Counted from the stretch's first letter, positions 43,933 to 53,249 are shown. The stretch is DNA of 64,000 nucleotides from JBBITI01 sp963735055 (GCA_963735055.1 CAVTJN010000004.1:558001-622000); one strand, 5' to 3'. Notes: a model not told the origin generated them from the letters alone. Program-made: numbers and translations.

Positions 43933-44869
43933 ACTGCCCTCCGGTCCGTCCAACCGACGGCGTCAGGCAGTCACCACAGGGTCGGCACCACCGAGGGTTG
44001 GATCTGGGTTGTTCGGCCTCTACCACCGTTCGGAGAGCCACGATGGCAACCTCGATCTGACTGTCGTCTGGTTCTCTCGTTGTCAACGACTGAAGCCACA
44101 GCCCGGGCCGCGACAATATCCGGGCAACGGGATTCTCAGTGTGCCGGCCGGCCAGATAGATAAGCTCGTAGCTGATGCCGGAGATTACCGGCACAAGCAC
44201 GATCCGCGAGAGGACCATCAGCCACGTGGCCCGGATACCGACCATGGCAAAGACGAGGACTGAAATGATCACCACCGCAAAAAGGAAACTGGTGCCGCAC
44301 CGGACATGGGCGGTGCTGTAGGGCCGGACCGCTTCAATTTCGAGGGAAGCCCCGTGTTCATAGGCATTCACCGTCTTATGCTCGGCGCCGTGATAGGCGA
44401 ACACCCTCCGCAGATCTCCCATCAGTCCCATCAGCCTGAGATAGACGACAAATATGACAATTCGGATCACGCCATCCACCAGGTTGAACAGTATCGGCGA
44501 GGATATGTGAAGAAGTTTTGTGAGCAGCAGGGGGACGATGAAGAACAGCGTCACCACCAGGCCCAAAGCCACCACCAGAATCAGCCAGATCATGCCCCCC
44601 GAGATCTTCTCTTCGTCCTCTTCCATGGAGACGTTGGCCGAATACATCAGTGATTTGATGCCGAGCGACAACGACTCAATCAGCACGATGACTCCCCTGA
44701 CGAACGGCATGCGCCGGGCCCTGCCCGAGTAGAGAGGGGATAGGAGTTGGGTGTCAGTGACGACATCCCCCCGCGGATGGCGCACCGCCGTCACCAGCGT
44801 CTTCTGCCCGCGCATCATGACGCCGTCGATCACCGCCTGTCCACCGTAGTAATGCTTCTGTGCCATCAT
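43916..44869 (-). CDS. DUF1385 membrane protein
   Basis: The 317-residue product begins YYGGQAVIDGVMMRGQKTLV, the DUF1385 signature, and ends its conserved part with AYHGAEHKTVNAYEHG and STAHVRCGTSFLFAVV. At least four membrane helices follow (for example WLILVVALGLVVTLFFIVPL and FAVVIISVLVFAMVGI). The function is unknown; the His/Glu motif AYHGAEHK looks metal-binding. The gene stands between the L31 terminator and queH, and its last 17 bases overlap the end of queH on the other strand. Confidence 0.8.
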   Translation of the reverse strand: MMAQKHYYGGQAVIDGVMMRGQKTLVTAVRHPRGDVVTDTQLLSPLYSGRARRMPFVRGVIVLIESLSLGIKSLMYSANVSMEEDEEKISGGMIWLILVVALGLVVTLFFIVPLLLTKLLHISSPILFNLVDGVIRIVIFVVYLRLMGLMGDLRRVFAYHGAEHKTVNAYEHGASLEIEAVRPYSTAHVRCGTSFLFAVVIISVLVFAMVGIRATWLMVLSRIVLVPVISGISYELIYLAGRHTENPVARILSRPGLWLQSLTTREPDDSQIEVAIVALRTVVEAEQPRSNPRWCRPCGDCLTPSVGRTGGQFKYRR

Positions 44870-44913
44870 GACTCCGCTAGTCCGGCGCCGCTGGTTGGCC
44901 GGATGGCCCCTTC

Positions 44914-44949
44914 AGAAACAAAAGGGAGCGGCCTGTTACGGGCCGCTCC
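44914..44949 (-). terminator. Intrinsic terminator of the L21-L27-L31 operon
   Basis: On the minus strand GGAGCGGCC and GGCCGCTCC form a 9-bp stem with a 7-base loop, followed by CCTTTTGTTT. It lies 31 bases after the rpmE stop. Confidence 0.8.
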
Positions 44950-44980
44950 ACTTGTGTCACAACTCAAGTTGGCCTCTTGG

Positions 44981-45208
44981 CTACTTGGCTTCCTCTTTAG
45001 GCGGCGCTTTCTTTTCGTAGCGTCGTCTGAAGCGTTCCACCCTACCGGCCGTATCCATTACCCTGCGTTCCCCGGTCATGAAAGGATGGCATTTACTGCA
45101 CAGTTCGACTTTGATGACCTTCCTGGTGGATCCGGTCGTAAAAGTACTGCCGCAGGCACAAATTATCTGAGCATCAGGAAAATATTGGGGATGAATCTTC
45201 TCTTTCAT
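44981..45208 (-). CDS. rpmE: 50S ribosomal protein L31 (zinc-binding)
   Basis: L31 bridges the subunits. The 75-residue product has CACGSTFTTGSTRKV and LCSKCHPFMTGERRV, the zinc-binding form with CxC and CxxC motifs (as opposed to the zinc-free paralogue). A Lys/Glu tail follows. It lies 4 bases after rpmA and ends at an intrinsic terminator. Confidence 0.96.
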   Translation of the reverse strand: MKEKIHPQYFPDAQIICACGSTFTTGSTRKVIKVELCSKCHPFMTGERRVMDTAGRVERFRRRYEKKAPPKEEAK

Positions 45209-45212
45209 CTGC

Positions 45213-45467
45213 CTAGCTAGCGTAGACGCTAACCTTCCTCCTGGTCTTGCTGGCCGGTTCGAACTTCACGGCCCCGTCGATAAGAGCGAACAGAGTATAG
45301 TCTCGGCCTACCCCTACATTGATCCCGGGACGAATGACCGAACCACGCTGCCGGACGATGATAGAACCAGCGCTCACGATCTCGCCCGCAAACTTCTTGA
45401 CGCCCAAACGCTTCGACTTGCTGTCTCGGCCGTTGTGGGTCCGCCCGGCCCCTTTTTTATGCGCCAT
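45213..45467 (-). CDS. rpmA: 50S ribosomal protein L27
   Basis: L27 reaches into the peptidyl transferase centre with its N-terminus. The 84-residue product starts MAHKKGAGRTHNGRDSKSKR, so no Firmicutes-type N-terminal cleavage peptide is present, and continues with GSIIVRQRGSVIRPGINVG. It overlaps the end of rplU by 11 bases. Confidence 0.97.
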   Translation of the reverse strand: MAHKKGAGRTHNGRDSKSKRLGVKKFAGEIVSAGSIIVRQRGSVIRPGINVGVGRDYTLFALIDGAVKFEPASKTRRKVSVYAS

Positions 45468-45840
45468 TCTCAGCTACCTCTTTCTTGGTTCGCCGCACCC
45501 GCTTCGCAGGCGGCGCCTCGTCAGCACCGGGGGTGACAATACTTTCTATAGTCAGCCGCGTATATGCCTGGTGATGCCCTATCTTACGATGGTATCGCGT
45601 CTTGTTCTTGTACTTGTACGAGGTCGTCTTTTCTCCCCTGACGTCACCCTTTGAAGTCGCCACTACTTTGGCGCCTTCGACGACAGGTTTGCCGGGCGTG
45701 ACTTTGTCGCCGTCACCCAACAACAGCACCCGGTCAAGCTCGACCGTGGTTCCCTCAATCGCATCCAGGAGATCAACCTCGATGACCTGGCCCGGCGTGA
45801 CCCGGTACTGCTTGCCACCACTCTCAACTATCGCGTAAAT
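45457..45840 (-). CDS. rplU: 50S ribosomal protein L21, probable AUU start
   Basis: L21 is a large-subunit assembly protein. Homology starts at IYAIVESGGKQYRVTPGQVI, where other L21 proteins have MYAIVE or similar; the codon at that position (45840) is ATT. GGAGG lies exactly 7 bases upstream, and no ATG, GTG or TTG in frame lies between the Shine-Dalgarno and this point. The next in-frame candidates are upstream of the promoter. An AUU start is therefore the simplest reading (127 residues). The C-terminal extension is Lys/Arg/Glu-rich. Confidence 0.93.
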   Translation of the reverse strand: MYAIVESGGKQYRVTPGQVIEVDLLDAIEGTTVELDRVLLLGDGDKVTPGKPVVEGAKVVATSKGDVRGEKTTSYKYKNKTRYHRKIGHHQAYTRLTIESIVTPGADEAPPAKRVRRTKKEVAENGA

Positions 45841-45861
45841 AACCGGACCTCCGAAAAGAGA

Positions 45862-45891
45862 ATTGTACCAGTCTGGGGAGACTGGTGTCAA
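45862..45891 (-). promoter_or_regulatory. rplU promoter with palindrome filling the spacer
   Basis: Minus strand TTGACA (45886-45891), an 18-base spacer and TACAAT (45862-45867). A perfect inverted repeat, ACCAGTCT-CCCC-AGACTGGT (45867-45886), occupies the entire spacer and overlaps one base of each hexamer. It could be an operator blocking RNA polymerase or a transcription-sensitive structure. Confidence 0.8.
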
Positions 45892-45996
45892 GCATCCGTC
45901 GGGACACCGCGGATTGACACCAAGCCACTTGAAGAGTAGCATAGAACATAACATCTTGTCCAGACCGGGACGCTGGACGCCTCAAGCGAGGGTCAG

Positions 45997-47523
45997 ATGA
46001 GAATTCTGCTGGTCTATCCGTCATACCCCGACACATTCTGGAGCTTCCGTCACGCCCTCCGTTTCATTTCCAAGAAAGCCTGCTTCCCGCCGCTCGGCTT
46101 GCTGACGGTTGCCGCCATGCTCCCAACGGCGTGGGAGAAGAAAGTGGTCGACATGAACGTCACCGCGCTACGGGACGAAGACATCAGATGGGCGGACTAC
46201 GTATTTGTCAGCGCCATGGTAGTGCAGAATCGTTCTGCGGAGGAAGTGGTGGCGCGGTGCAATCGGTTGGGCACGAAAGTAGTGGCCGGGGGGCCGCTCT
46301 TCACCATGGCCGAGGAGCGACTTCCCGGCGTCTCCCATTTTGTCCTGGGCGAAGCCGAGGTGACTCTTCCGCTGTTTCTGAAAGACCTCGCCGACGGTTG
46401 TGCCAAACCGGTTTACGAATGCGGGGAACGCCCGGACCTGGATGAGACGCCCCTCCCCCTGTGGTCGCTGATCGACATCCGGCACTACGCCACGATGAAT
46501 ATTCAGTATTCGCGAGGCTGTCCGTTCGACTGCGAATTCTGCGACATCGCGTTCCTGAATGGCCACCAACCGCGCACCAAGTCCAGCCAGCAGTTGAACA
46601 GGGAGCTTGACGCGCTCTACGCCCTCGGCTGGCACGGCAGCGTGTTCATCGTGGACGACAATTTTATCGGCAACAAGAAGAAGCTAAAGGCGGAGATCCT
46701 TCCCACCATTGCCGCGTGGTCAAAGGACAAGGGATTCCCGTTTTCCTTCTATACCGAAGCCTCGATCAACCTGGCTGATGATGAGGAACTCATGGACCTC
46801 ATGGCCGCCGCCGGTTTCAATCGCGTCTTCATCGGGATTGAGACACCCAACGAGGACAGTCTGAGCGAATGCAACAAGTCACAGAACCGGGGGCGAGATC
46901 TGGCAGACTCGGTCAGGAAGATACAGAACCACGGTTTTGAGGTGCAGGGTGGTTTCATCGTGGGCTTCGATAGCGACCCGCTTTCAATTTTCCGGAGCCA
47001 GATAAATTTCATTGAGAAGACGGGCATCGTCACCGCCATGGTCGGCCTGCTCAACGCCCCCCGGGGTACCAGGCTTTACCAGCGCCTGAAGAAAGAGAAC
47101 CGACTGGTCTCTGACATGACCGGCGATAATACCGATTGCTCGCTCAATTTCGTTCCCAAGATGAATCGCGAGACACTGATTGACGGCTACAAGCACATAC
47201 TGAGCACGATATACGCCCCCAAACAGTACTATCCGCGCATCACCACCTTCCTCAAGCAATACCACCCGCCCAAGCTCAGATTCGGCAAGGCGTTCAAGTT
47301 CTACCACATCGCCGCTTTTTTCCGGACCGTCTGGGTACTGGGAATCATGGACAAGGGCCGGGCCCATTTCTGGCAGCTTTTCCTCAATACTACTTTCCGC
47401 CGTCCCCGCCTGCTGCCGATTTCGTTCAATCTGGCAGTCTTCGGCCTGCATTTCCGCAAGGTGGCCGAGAAAGTGATAGCCGGATCGGTCGCGCCCCGCC
47501 CCTCTTCGGACTCCACCGGCTAG
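45997..47523 (+). CDS. B12-binding radical SAM protein (DUF4070 family, HpnP-like)
   Basis: The 508-residue product has an N-terminal cobalamin-binding Rossmann domain (MRILLVYPSYPDTFWSFRHA), a radical SAM core with the cluster motif RGCPFDCEFCDIAFL (about residues 173-187) and SAM-binding SVFIVDDNFIGNKKKL, and a C-terminal DUF4070-type region. It resembles the class that includes hopanoid C2-methyltransferase HpnP, but no other hopanoid genes are in the window, so the substrate stays open. Convergent or unrelated genes flank it. Confidence 0.83.
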   Translation: MRILLVYPSYPDTFWSFRHALRFISKKACFPPLGLLTVAAMLPTAWEKKVVDMNVTALRDEDIRWADYVFVSAMVVQNRSAEEVVARCNRLGTKVVAGGPLFTMAEERLPGVSHFVLGEAEVTLPLFLKDLADGCAKPVYECGERPDLDETPLPLWSLIDIRHYATMNIQYSRGCPFDCEFCDIAFLNGHQPRTKSSQQLNRELDALYALGWHGSVFIVDDNFIGNKKKLKAEILPTIAAWSKDKGFPFSFYTEASINLADDEELMDLMAAAGFNRVFIGIETPNEDSLSECNKSQNRGRDLADSVRKIQNHGFEVQGGFIVGFDSDPLSIFRSQINFIEKTGIVTAMVGLLNAPRGTRLYQRLKKENRLVSDMTGDNTDCSLNFVPKMNRETLIDGYKHILSTIYAPKQYYPRITTFLKQYHPPKLRFGKAFKFYHIAAFFRTVWVLGIMDKGRAHFWQLFLNTTFRRPRLLPISFNLAVFGLHFRKVAEKVIAGSVAPRPSSDSTG

Positions 47524-47642
47524 CCTATTCCTCCCCGAGAGCGTCATCGTATGATTCCGCTCACTCTTTCTTTCCCGCCCGGGGCGATCACAGAGAAAGG
47601 GCACTCTGCTGCGTCACCGTCGAGATTGGACGGCCGGGTCTG

Positions 47643-47651
47643 TGCTACAAT
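47643..47651 (+). promoter_or_regulatory. Extended -10 immediately upstream of the PH-domain gene
   Basis: TGCTACAAT matches the extended -10 TGnTATAAT pattern and ends 11 bases before the ATG at 47663, which would give a leaderless or nearly leaderless mRNA. No ribosome-binding site precedes that ATG. Confidence 0.5.
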
Positions 47652-47662
47652 TCGGACAGCCC

Positions 47663-48136
47663 ATGAGACGTTTGAACAGTCTTCTGCTTTACCAGGATCA
47701 GCCCACCTACGGTGCGCCGCTAAAGCTGATCATTGTACTGATGCCGGGCCTCCTGCTTGCCGCCGGCGTCTATCTTTGGTCGATTGGCGAGAGCTCCGGG
47801 GGCCTGGCCCTGCTGGGCGAGACTCTGTTCATCAGCTTCATCTTCTGGGTGATATTCCCACGGAGATACGAGGTCTATGAAGACCGTTTGCGCATTGCCC
47901 TGGGCGGGCCGTTTGGGGTTCAGATCGGGTTTGACCAGATAAAGGCGGTCGAGGTTACCACCAGGAACGCCCTGACCGTCAATTTCGCCACCACGGTGAC
48001 CAGGAGCTACGTCCGAATAGTAAAGAAGCGCGGGCTGAGCATCGCGGTCACGCCAAGAAGCAAGGAAATGTTTGCCGAGAACGCAACTCGCGCGATGGCG
48101 GAGTGGGCCAGAACGCGGCGCCCGTCAGGAGCTTAG
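47663..48136 (+). CDS. Small membrane protein with PH-like domain
   Basis: The 157-residue product (ATG 47663; a longer frame starts at 47642) has two membrane helices near the N-terminus, LIIVLMPGLLLAAGVYLWSI and LALLGETLFISFIFWVIFP, then a soluble beta-rich part, RYEVYEDRLRIALGGPFGVQ ... FDQIKAVEVTTRNALTVNF, resembling bacterial PH (YdbS/YvlB-type) domains. No catalytic motif is visible. The downstream gene starts 2 bases after its stop, so the two are probably co-transcribed. Confidence 0.65.
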   Translation: MRRLNSLLLYQDQPTYGAPLKLIIVLMPGLLLAAGVYLWSIGESSGGLALLGETLFISFIFWVIFPRRYEVYEDRLRIALGGPFGVQIGFDQIKAVEVTTRNALTVNFATTVTRSYVRIVKKRGLSIAVTPRSKEMFAENATRAMAEWARTRRPSGA

Positions 48137-48138
48137 CC

Positions 48139-48946
48139 GTGGCAGCGCAACTGATCATAACCCATGCCGGAAGCGCCCATTTCGATGAGGTGACCGCCCT
48201 GAGCCTCATCCTGGCGCGGCGCGCGGACACCGTGTTCGCGGTCGAACGGCGGGAACCGGCGCCGGCCGATCTGGACGATCCCGAGGTATGGGTGGTCGAC
48301 ACCGGCAACCGCCACGAGCCGAAGAAGCGTAATTTCGATCACCACCAGTCGCTGGCATGCCCGGCCTCGTTCGTGCTGGTGGCTACATACCTCGGGCTTG
48401 AGGAGACGATGTCGGTCATGCCGTGGTGGCATTTCAAGGACGAGGTCGACCGCTTCGGGCCGGGTAAGAGCTCGGCCAAATACGGCGCCGGAGATGAGCT
48501 CATCAACCGTAATCCCGTAGAGACTTGGCTGACGGACAGCTTTGCGGCCGGCCCGGAGACAGCTCTTCCAATGCTGAAGGCGTTTGGCGCGAGATCTTAT
48601 TGAGACAGCAGGCACGCTCAAGAGGCAGATCGATTTCTGGAAAAGCAGCCGCAGACTGACCATTGCGGGCGTGGCGGCAGCTATCGGGGAGACGCGGGAA
48701 TCCATCGGGCTGGAGGAATTCCGCCGCCTGGACAGAAACCCTCCCGACATCGTCATTTCGCTGGACCGACGGGACGACGCCTGGCGCCTTTTCCGTTACG
48801 ACGGGGCGCCAGTTGATTTTACCTTGATTTCGGGCCGCCCCGAGATCGCTTTCGTTCACAAGAGCGGATTCCTGGCCAAGACCAGGGAGCGCCTGAGTGT
48901 CGATGACCTCGTCACCCTGGTGAGCCAGGCAATCACCCGGTCCTGA
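48139..48946 (+). pseudogene. MYG1-like metal-dependent hydrolase (UPF0160), single frameshift
   Basis: The GTG at 48139, with AGGAG 8 bases upstream, opens LIITHAGSAHFDEVTALSLI, VFAVERREPAPADLDDPEVW and KRNFDHHQSLACP, the DHH-like metal site of the MYG1/UPF0160 family (a putative nuclease/phosphoesterase). Near 48583 the frame changes by +1 inside a TTT run, to LARDLIETAGTLKRQIDFWK and the C-terminus FVHKSGFLAKTRERLSVDDL. The 808-nt span is 3n+1, so about 268 codons if repaired. It follows the PH-domain gene by 2 bases. Confidence 0.75.
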
Positions 48947-49041
48947 CCCCGTGTCAGGCGGCTCAGGAGCAATCACCACACACGGCCGCGTCACCCGGCA
49001 AGGCACGAGGAAGTCATTGGAATCGAGGGGGACACGTGCAG

Positions 49042-49047
49042 TATAAT
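49042..49047 (+). promoter_or_regulatory. Candidate -10 box for lepB
   Basis: A perfect TATAAT lies 30 bases before the lepB ATG. The only -35 candidate, TTGGAA, is 19 bases away, so the promoter is weakly supported. Confidence 0.35.
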
Positions 49048-49077
49048 GAGTTTTGATTTGAGGTTCCTAGCCAAGAA

Positions 49078-49626
49078 ATGAGAATTGTGGTCCGCGATAT
49101 CCTGGTCACGCTCCTGATAGCGGTCGTGGTGTACCTGGGGCTGCGAACAGCCGTCCAGAGCTTCAGAGTGGAAGGGCCCAGCATGCAGCCCAATTTCGAG
49201 ACGGGCCAGTGGGTGCTCGTCAACAAGCTCGTCTACCGGTTCCATCCGCCGCGACGGGGCGACGTGGTTATTTTCATATCTCCTCACGGCCGCGGCAGCA
49301 ACCTGATCAAGCGCGTCATCGGCCTGCCCGGAGAATCGGTGGAACTGAAGAACGGGACCGTGTATGTGCACAAAGCGGACGGTCAGGTAGTCGCCCTGGT
49401 GGAGCCATACATCCCGAGCCCGGATACTCGTCCATTCGTCGGCGGCACGATCCCGGAAGGGTCTTTGTTCGTGCTGGGCGACAACCGGCGAGTGGCCGAC
49501 GACTCCCGTTTCGGGTGGCTGGTACCGAAAGAAGATATCATCGGCAAGGCGTGGCTATCAACCTGGCCGCCGGCCGATTGGGGTTTGGCGGCAAACAGGC
49601 ATCCCGTTGAGCAGCCCGGTTCGTGA
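49078..49626 (+). CDS. lepB: Signal peptidase I
   Basis: The enzyme cleaves signal peptides of secreted proteins at the outer face of the membrane. The 182-residue product has one N-terminal membrane anchor (ILVTLLIAVVVYLGLRTAVQ) and the catalytic pair: Ser in VEGPSMQPNFE (about residue 38) and Lys in SNLIKRVIGLPGE (about residue 80), then FVLGDNRRVADDSRFGW, the box E region. Length is typical of the short Gram-positive type. Confidence 0.93.
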   Translation: MRIVVRDILVTLLIAVVVYLGLRTAVQSFRVEGPSMQPNFETGQWVLVNKLVYRFHPPRRGDVVIFISPHGRGSNLIKRVIGLPGESVELKNGTVYVHKADGQVVALVEPYIPSPDTRPFVGGTIPEGSLFVLGDNRRVADDSRFGWLVPKEDIIGKAWLSTWPPADWGLAANRHPVEQPGS

Positions 49627-49693
49627 TTGCCCCGGAGTTCGCGACGTACGGTGAGGGCGTCAGCCTGTGAGTTTGCGACCGGAAAGGTGAACA

Positions 49694-50257
49694 ATGTCCA
49701 ACGCTGAAGAGATATTGCGGAAGTCAGGGGTGATCAGACACGGTCATTTTCTGCTGGCTTCAGGCCTGCATTCCCCGATCTACTGGGAGAAGTTCCAGGT
49801 TCTCCAGTACCCCAAATACACCGAGGAACTCTGCCGCATGATCGCGACCCATTACCGCGACCAGCGCGTCGAAGTGGTGGCCGGGCCTACCACGGGTGGC
49901 ATCATTATTGCCTACGAAACGGCGCGGCAACTGGGGACCAGAGGGATATTCGCGGAGAAAGGAACGACCGGAGGACGCGCCTTCCGGCGCGGCTTCACGA
50001 TCGGCAGAGGTGAACGCGTCCTCATCGTCGATGACATCATGACCACCGGCGGGTCAATCAATGAGACCATCGACGCCGTCAACAAACTCGGCGGTCACAT
50101 CGTCGGAATCGGCATACTGGTCGATCGCTCTGAGAACAAGAACGAGTTCGGTTTGCCCCTGTTCAGCTGTCACAAGACCAACGAGTTGACCTACAAACCG
50201 GACAATTGCCCGCTGTGCCTTGGAGGGAAACCGCTGGTCAAGCCAGGGGGAAGCTAG
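49694..50257 (+). CDS. pyrE: Orotate phosphoribosyltransferase
   Basis: PyrE joins orotate to PRPP to give OMP. The 187-residue product has the lead segment GHFLLASGLHSPIYWEKFQV and the PRPP motif VLIVDDIMTTGGSINETIDA (about residues 111-130), plus VVAGPTTGGIIIAYETARQL. It lies apart from the other pyr genes, upstream of thrC. The C-terminus has a CHKTNELTYKPDNCPLC segment with spaced cysteines, which some longer OPRTases have. Confidence 0.94.
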   Translation: MSNAEEILRKSGVIRHGHFLLASGLHSPIYWEKFQVLQYPKYTEELCRMIATHYRDQRVEVVAGPTTGGIIIAYETARQLGTRGIFAEKGTTGGRAFRRGFTIGRGERVLIVDDIMTTGGSINETIDAVNKLGGHIVGIGILVDRSENKNEFGLPLFSCHKTNELTYKPDNCPLCLGGKPLVKPGGS

Positions 50258-50265
50258 GTGACTTC

Positions 50266-51318
<1,053 letters not shown>

Positions 51319-51348
51319 CGGGACGCCATGCCGCTTCAAGGAGGGCTC

Positions 51349-51918
51349 GTGATTGACCAGGACGCGATCAGAGAGGCGTTGTCCTCGATTATCAAGGCAA
51401 TTGGGGAGGACCCGGGAAGGGAAGGGCTCCTCGGTACTCCCAACCGGGTTGCTGAGATGTACGCCGAGCTCTTCAGCGGCCTCGGAGTTGACCCCTGCGA
51501 AGAGTTGACGGTCGGTTTCGAAGAGGGCCACCGGGAGATGGTCGTCCTCAAAGACATCCCTTTCTATTCCATGTGCGAGCATCACCTGCTGCCATTCTAC
51601 GGCCTGGCCCACGTCGGGTACATCCCGAACGCCACCGGCCGTGTCGTCGGCGCCAGTAAAGTGGCCAGGGTGGTGGAAATCATCGCCCGCCGACCGCAGA
51701 TACAGGAGCGGATGACGACCCAGATTGCCGACGCGATGGTTCAGGGGGTCAAACCGGACGGGGTCGGGGTGGTAATCGAAGCCGAGCACCTGTGCATGAC
51801 CATGCGGGGCATCAAGAAGCCAGGAAGCAAGGTGCTCACCTCGGCAGTACGAGGTCTCTTCCGCAGCCGCTCCAAGACACGGAGCGAGTTCTTCTCGTTA
51901 CTGGGACACAATAGATAG
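51349..51918 (+). CDS. folE: GTP cyclohydrolase I
   Basis: FolE makes dihydroneopterin triphosphate for folate (and related pterin) synthesis. A GTG at 51349 with AAGGAGG 4 bases upstream gives 189 residues (VIDQDAIREALSSIIKAIGE). The zinc and active-site residues are in FYSMCEHHLLPFYG and IEAEHLCMTMRGIKKPGS. Length matches the homodecameric type IA enzyme. The longer frame from 51328 lacks a good ribosome site. Confidence 0.95.
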   Translation: MIDQDAIREALSSIIKAIGEDPGREGLLGTPNRVAEMYAELFSGLGVDPCEELTVGFEEGHREMVVLKDIPFYSMCEHHLLPFYGLAHVGYIPNATGRVVGASKVARVVEIIARRPQIQERMTTQIADAMVQGVKPDGVGVVIEAEHLCMTMRGIKKPGSKVLTSAVRGLFRSRSKTRSEFFSLLGHNR

Positions 51919-51973
51919 ACAACAGCCAGCCGAAAGAACGCAACAGCCGATGGCTAACAGGTACGGGGTTGGT

Positions 51974-52117
51974 TCAGTCAGATGAGGGCACGGGGCGCGG
52001 TTGCACCACTTCCATTTCCTGACCGTCGCAACTGGTGGTACCGTCCCCGGCTTTGACACACAGGGCTTCTGTGCCGCATACCTTACAGCGATATCGCTTT
52101 CCTAGCTCACTGGTCAC
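51974..52117 (-). CDS. Desulforedoxin-type small metalloprotein
   Basis: A 47-residue frame starts at a GTG (52117) with GGAGG 8 bases upstream. It reads TSELGKRYRCKVCGTEALCV ... GDGTTSCDGQEMEVVQ. The CxxC pair plus a later Cys resemble desulforedoxin-type mononuclear iron or zinc sites, although the usual second Cys-Cys pair is only one Cys here. It follows the related 52148-52268 frame by about 30 bases. It is too short to be seen by standard ORF cutoffs. Confidence 0.6.
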   Translation of the reverse strand: MTSELGKRYRCKVCGTEALCVKAGDGTTSCDGQEMEVVQPRPVPSSD

Positions 52118-52147
52118 AGCTCTGGCCTCCTCCTGTCTTCAGGTTCA

Positions 52148-52268
52148 CTATTTCTTGAGCTCCATGGGCTGACCACAGTGTTGCAGACGCGCCGGCTCCG
52201 CCTTTAGTCACGATCAATTCGGCGCCACATTTGGCGCAGACGTACCGTTTGCCGATTTGGTTCGCCAT
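52148..52268 (-). CDS. Desulforedoxin-type small protein, apparent +1 frameshift
   Basis: From ATG 52268 the frame reads MANQIGKRYVCAKCGAELIV TKGGAG. If one base is removed near 52190, it continues RLQHCGQPMELKK and stops at 52148, giving a 39-residue protein with CxxC and HCG, very like desulforedoxin/desulfoferrodoxin N-domains that end CCGQPMELK. The unshifted frame gives 57 residues with a non-matching tail. The span is 3n+1. The promoter at 52326-52354 drives it. I favour the shifted reading on family pattern. Confidence 0.6.
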
Positions 52269-52325
52269 TTGTTCAATACCGCCTTGTCAAAACTAGCGAT
52301 GCTACTCTCACTGTAAACGGCCTAT

Positions 52326-52354
52326 ATTATAGGCAGGATTGAGATTTCCGTCAA
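52326..52354 (-). promoter_or_regulatory. Promoter of the two small redox genes
   Basis: On the minus strand TTGACG (52349-52354), a 17-base spacer and TATAAT (52326-52331). The start near 52319 leaves a leader of about 50 bases before ATG 52268. Confidence 0.75.
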
Positions 52355-52398
52355 GGCTGAGCGCCCCGTTTTTGGCTGCCTACGAGCAGGGCGCCGTT

Positions 52399-53232
52399 TC
52401 AGATCCCAACCCAATCCCAGACAACATCGTCGAGTTCAAACACCGGCCCCTCCTTACAGACTTGCCGGAGACCCTGCCGGGTCTTGATGGTACAGCCATA
52501 ACACACACCGTGGCCGCAACCCATGACCGCCTCCAGTGACACCTGGACCGGCTTGCCGGCCAAACCAGGGACCTGCCGGTCCCGGGCCAGTTGCCGGTAC
52601 ATCGCCAAGGGCCCACAAGCGAACACATCATCGCAGCCTTCGAGATGACCGCCTATCAAAGATGTGACCATCCCGTGATGCCCGCTCGAACCATCGTCGG
52701 TGGCATGGAAGACGTCGATGCCCGCCGGCAAAAGATGTCGCGGATAAAGCAGTTTCCCCGAGCGAGCGCCCATGAGAAGGGTGACTCTCAACCCCCGGGA
52801 AAGGGCATGCTGGGCAAGAAGATAGAGCGGGGCTATCCCCATTCCTCCGGCGATCAAACCGAGCCTCCGGGCTGACGGGACGATATTGAACCCACCACCC
52901 AGCGGCCCCAGTACCTGCACTGCGTCGTCGGGCCGGCGTTTACCAAGCCACTGTGTTCCTTTCCCATCAGCGAGGACGGCGAAAAAGAGAGCGATGCTGT
53001 CGTTCTTCACCTGATGGACGCTCAGGGGCCGGGGCAGCGGAAGGTCTCCACAGCGCACCATGACAAACTGCCCGGGCCGGGTTTCCGCAGCGACATCAGG
53101 GCATTCGAGCCACATGAGGCGGACATCGCTGATACGCCGGTCCAAGGTCTGAAGAGCCTCCGGGAAGAAGCTGACATTGCTCACTACCGACGCTTGGACC
53201 TGCTTCACAGCTCTATCACCACTCCTGGTCAC
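52399..53232 (-). CDS. pyrK: Dihydroorotate dehydrogenase electron-transfer subunit
   Basis: PyrK passes electrons from dihydroorotate dehydrogenase (PyrDB) to NAD through FAD and one [2Fe-2S] cluster. The 277-residue product has the FAD/NAD reductase fold (LPLPRPLSVHQVKND, LGPLGGGFNI, GLIAGGMGIAPLYLLAQ) and the C-terminal cluster cysteines in MGCGHGVCYGCTIKT with a fourth in QVCKEGP. The GTG start at 53232 is uncertain; a GTG eight codons on also fits. It ends the pyrimidine operon, 17 bases after carB. pyrD is not in the window. Confidence 0.92.
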   Translation of the reverse strand: MTRSGDRAVKQVQASVVSNVSFFPEALQTLDRRISDVRLMWLECPDVAAETRPGQFVMVRCGDLPLPRPLSVHQVKNDSIALFFAVLADGKGTQWLGKRRPDDAVQVLGPLGGGFNIVPSARRLGLIAGGMGIAPLYLLAQHALSRGLRVTLLMGARSGKLLYPRHLLPAGIDVFHATDDGSSGHHGMVTSLIGGHLEGCDDVFACGPLAMYRQLARDRQVPGLAGKPVQVSLEAVMGCGHGVCYGCTIKTRQGLRQVCKEGPVFELDDVVWDWVGI

Positions 53233-53249
53233 GCGAACCCGGATCCCGG

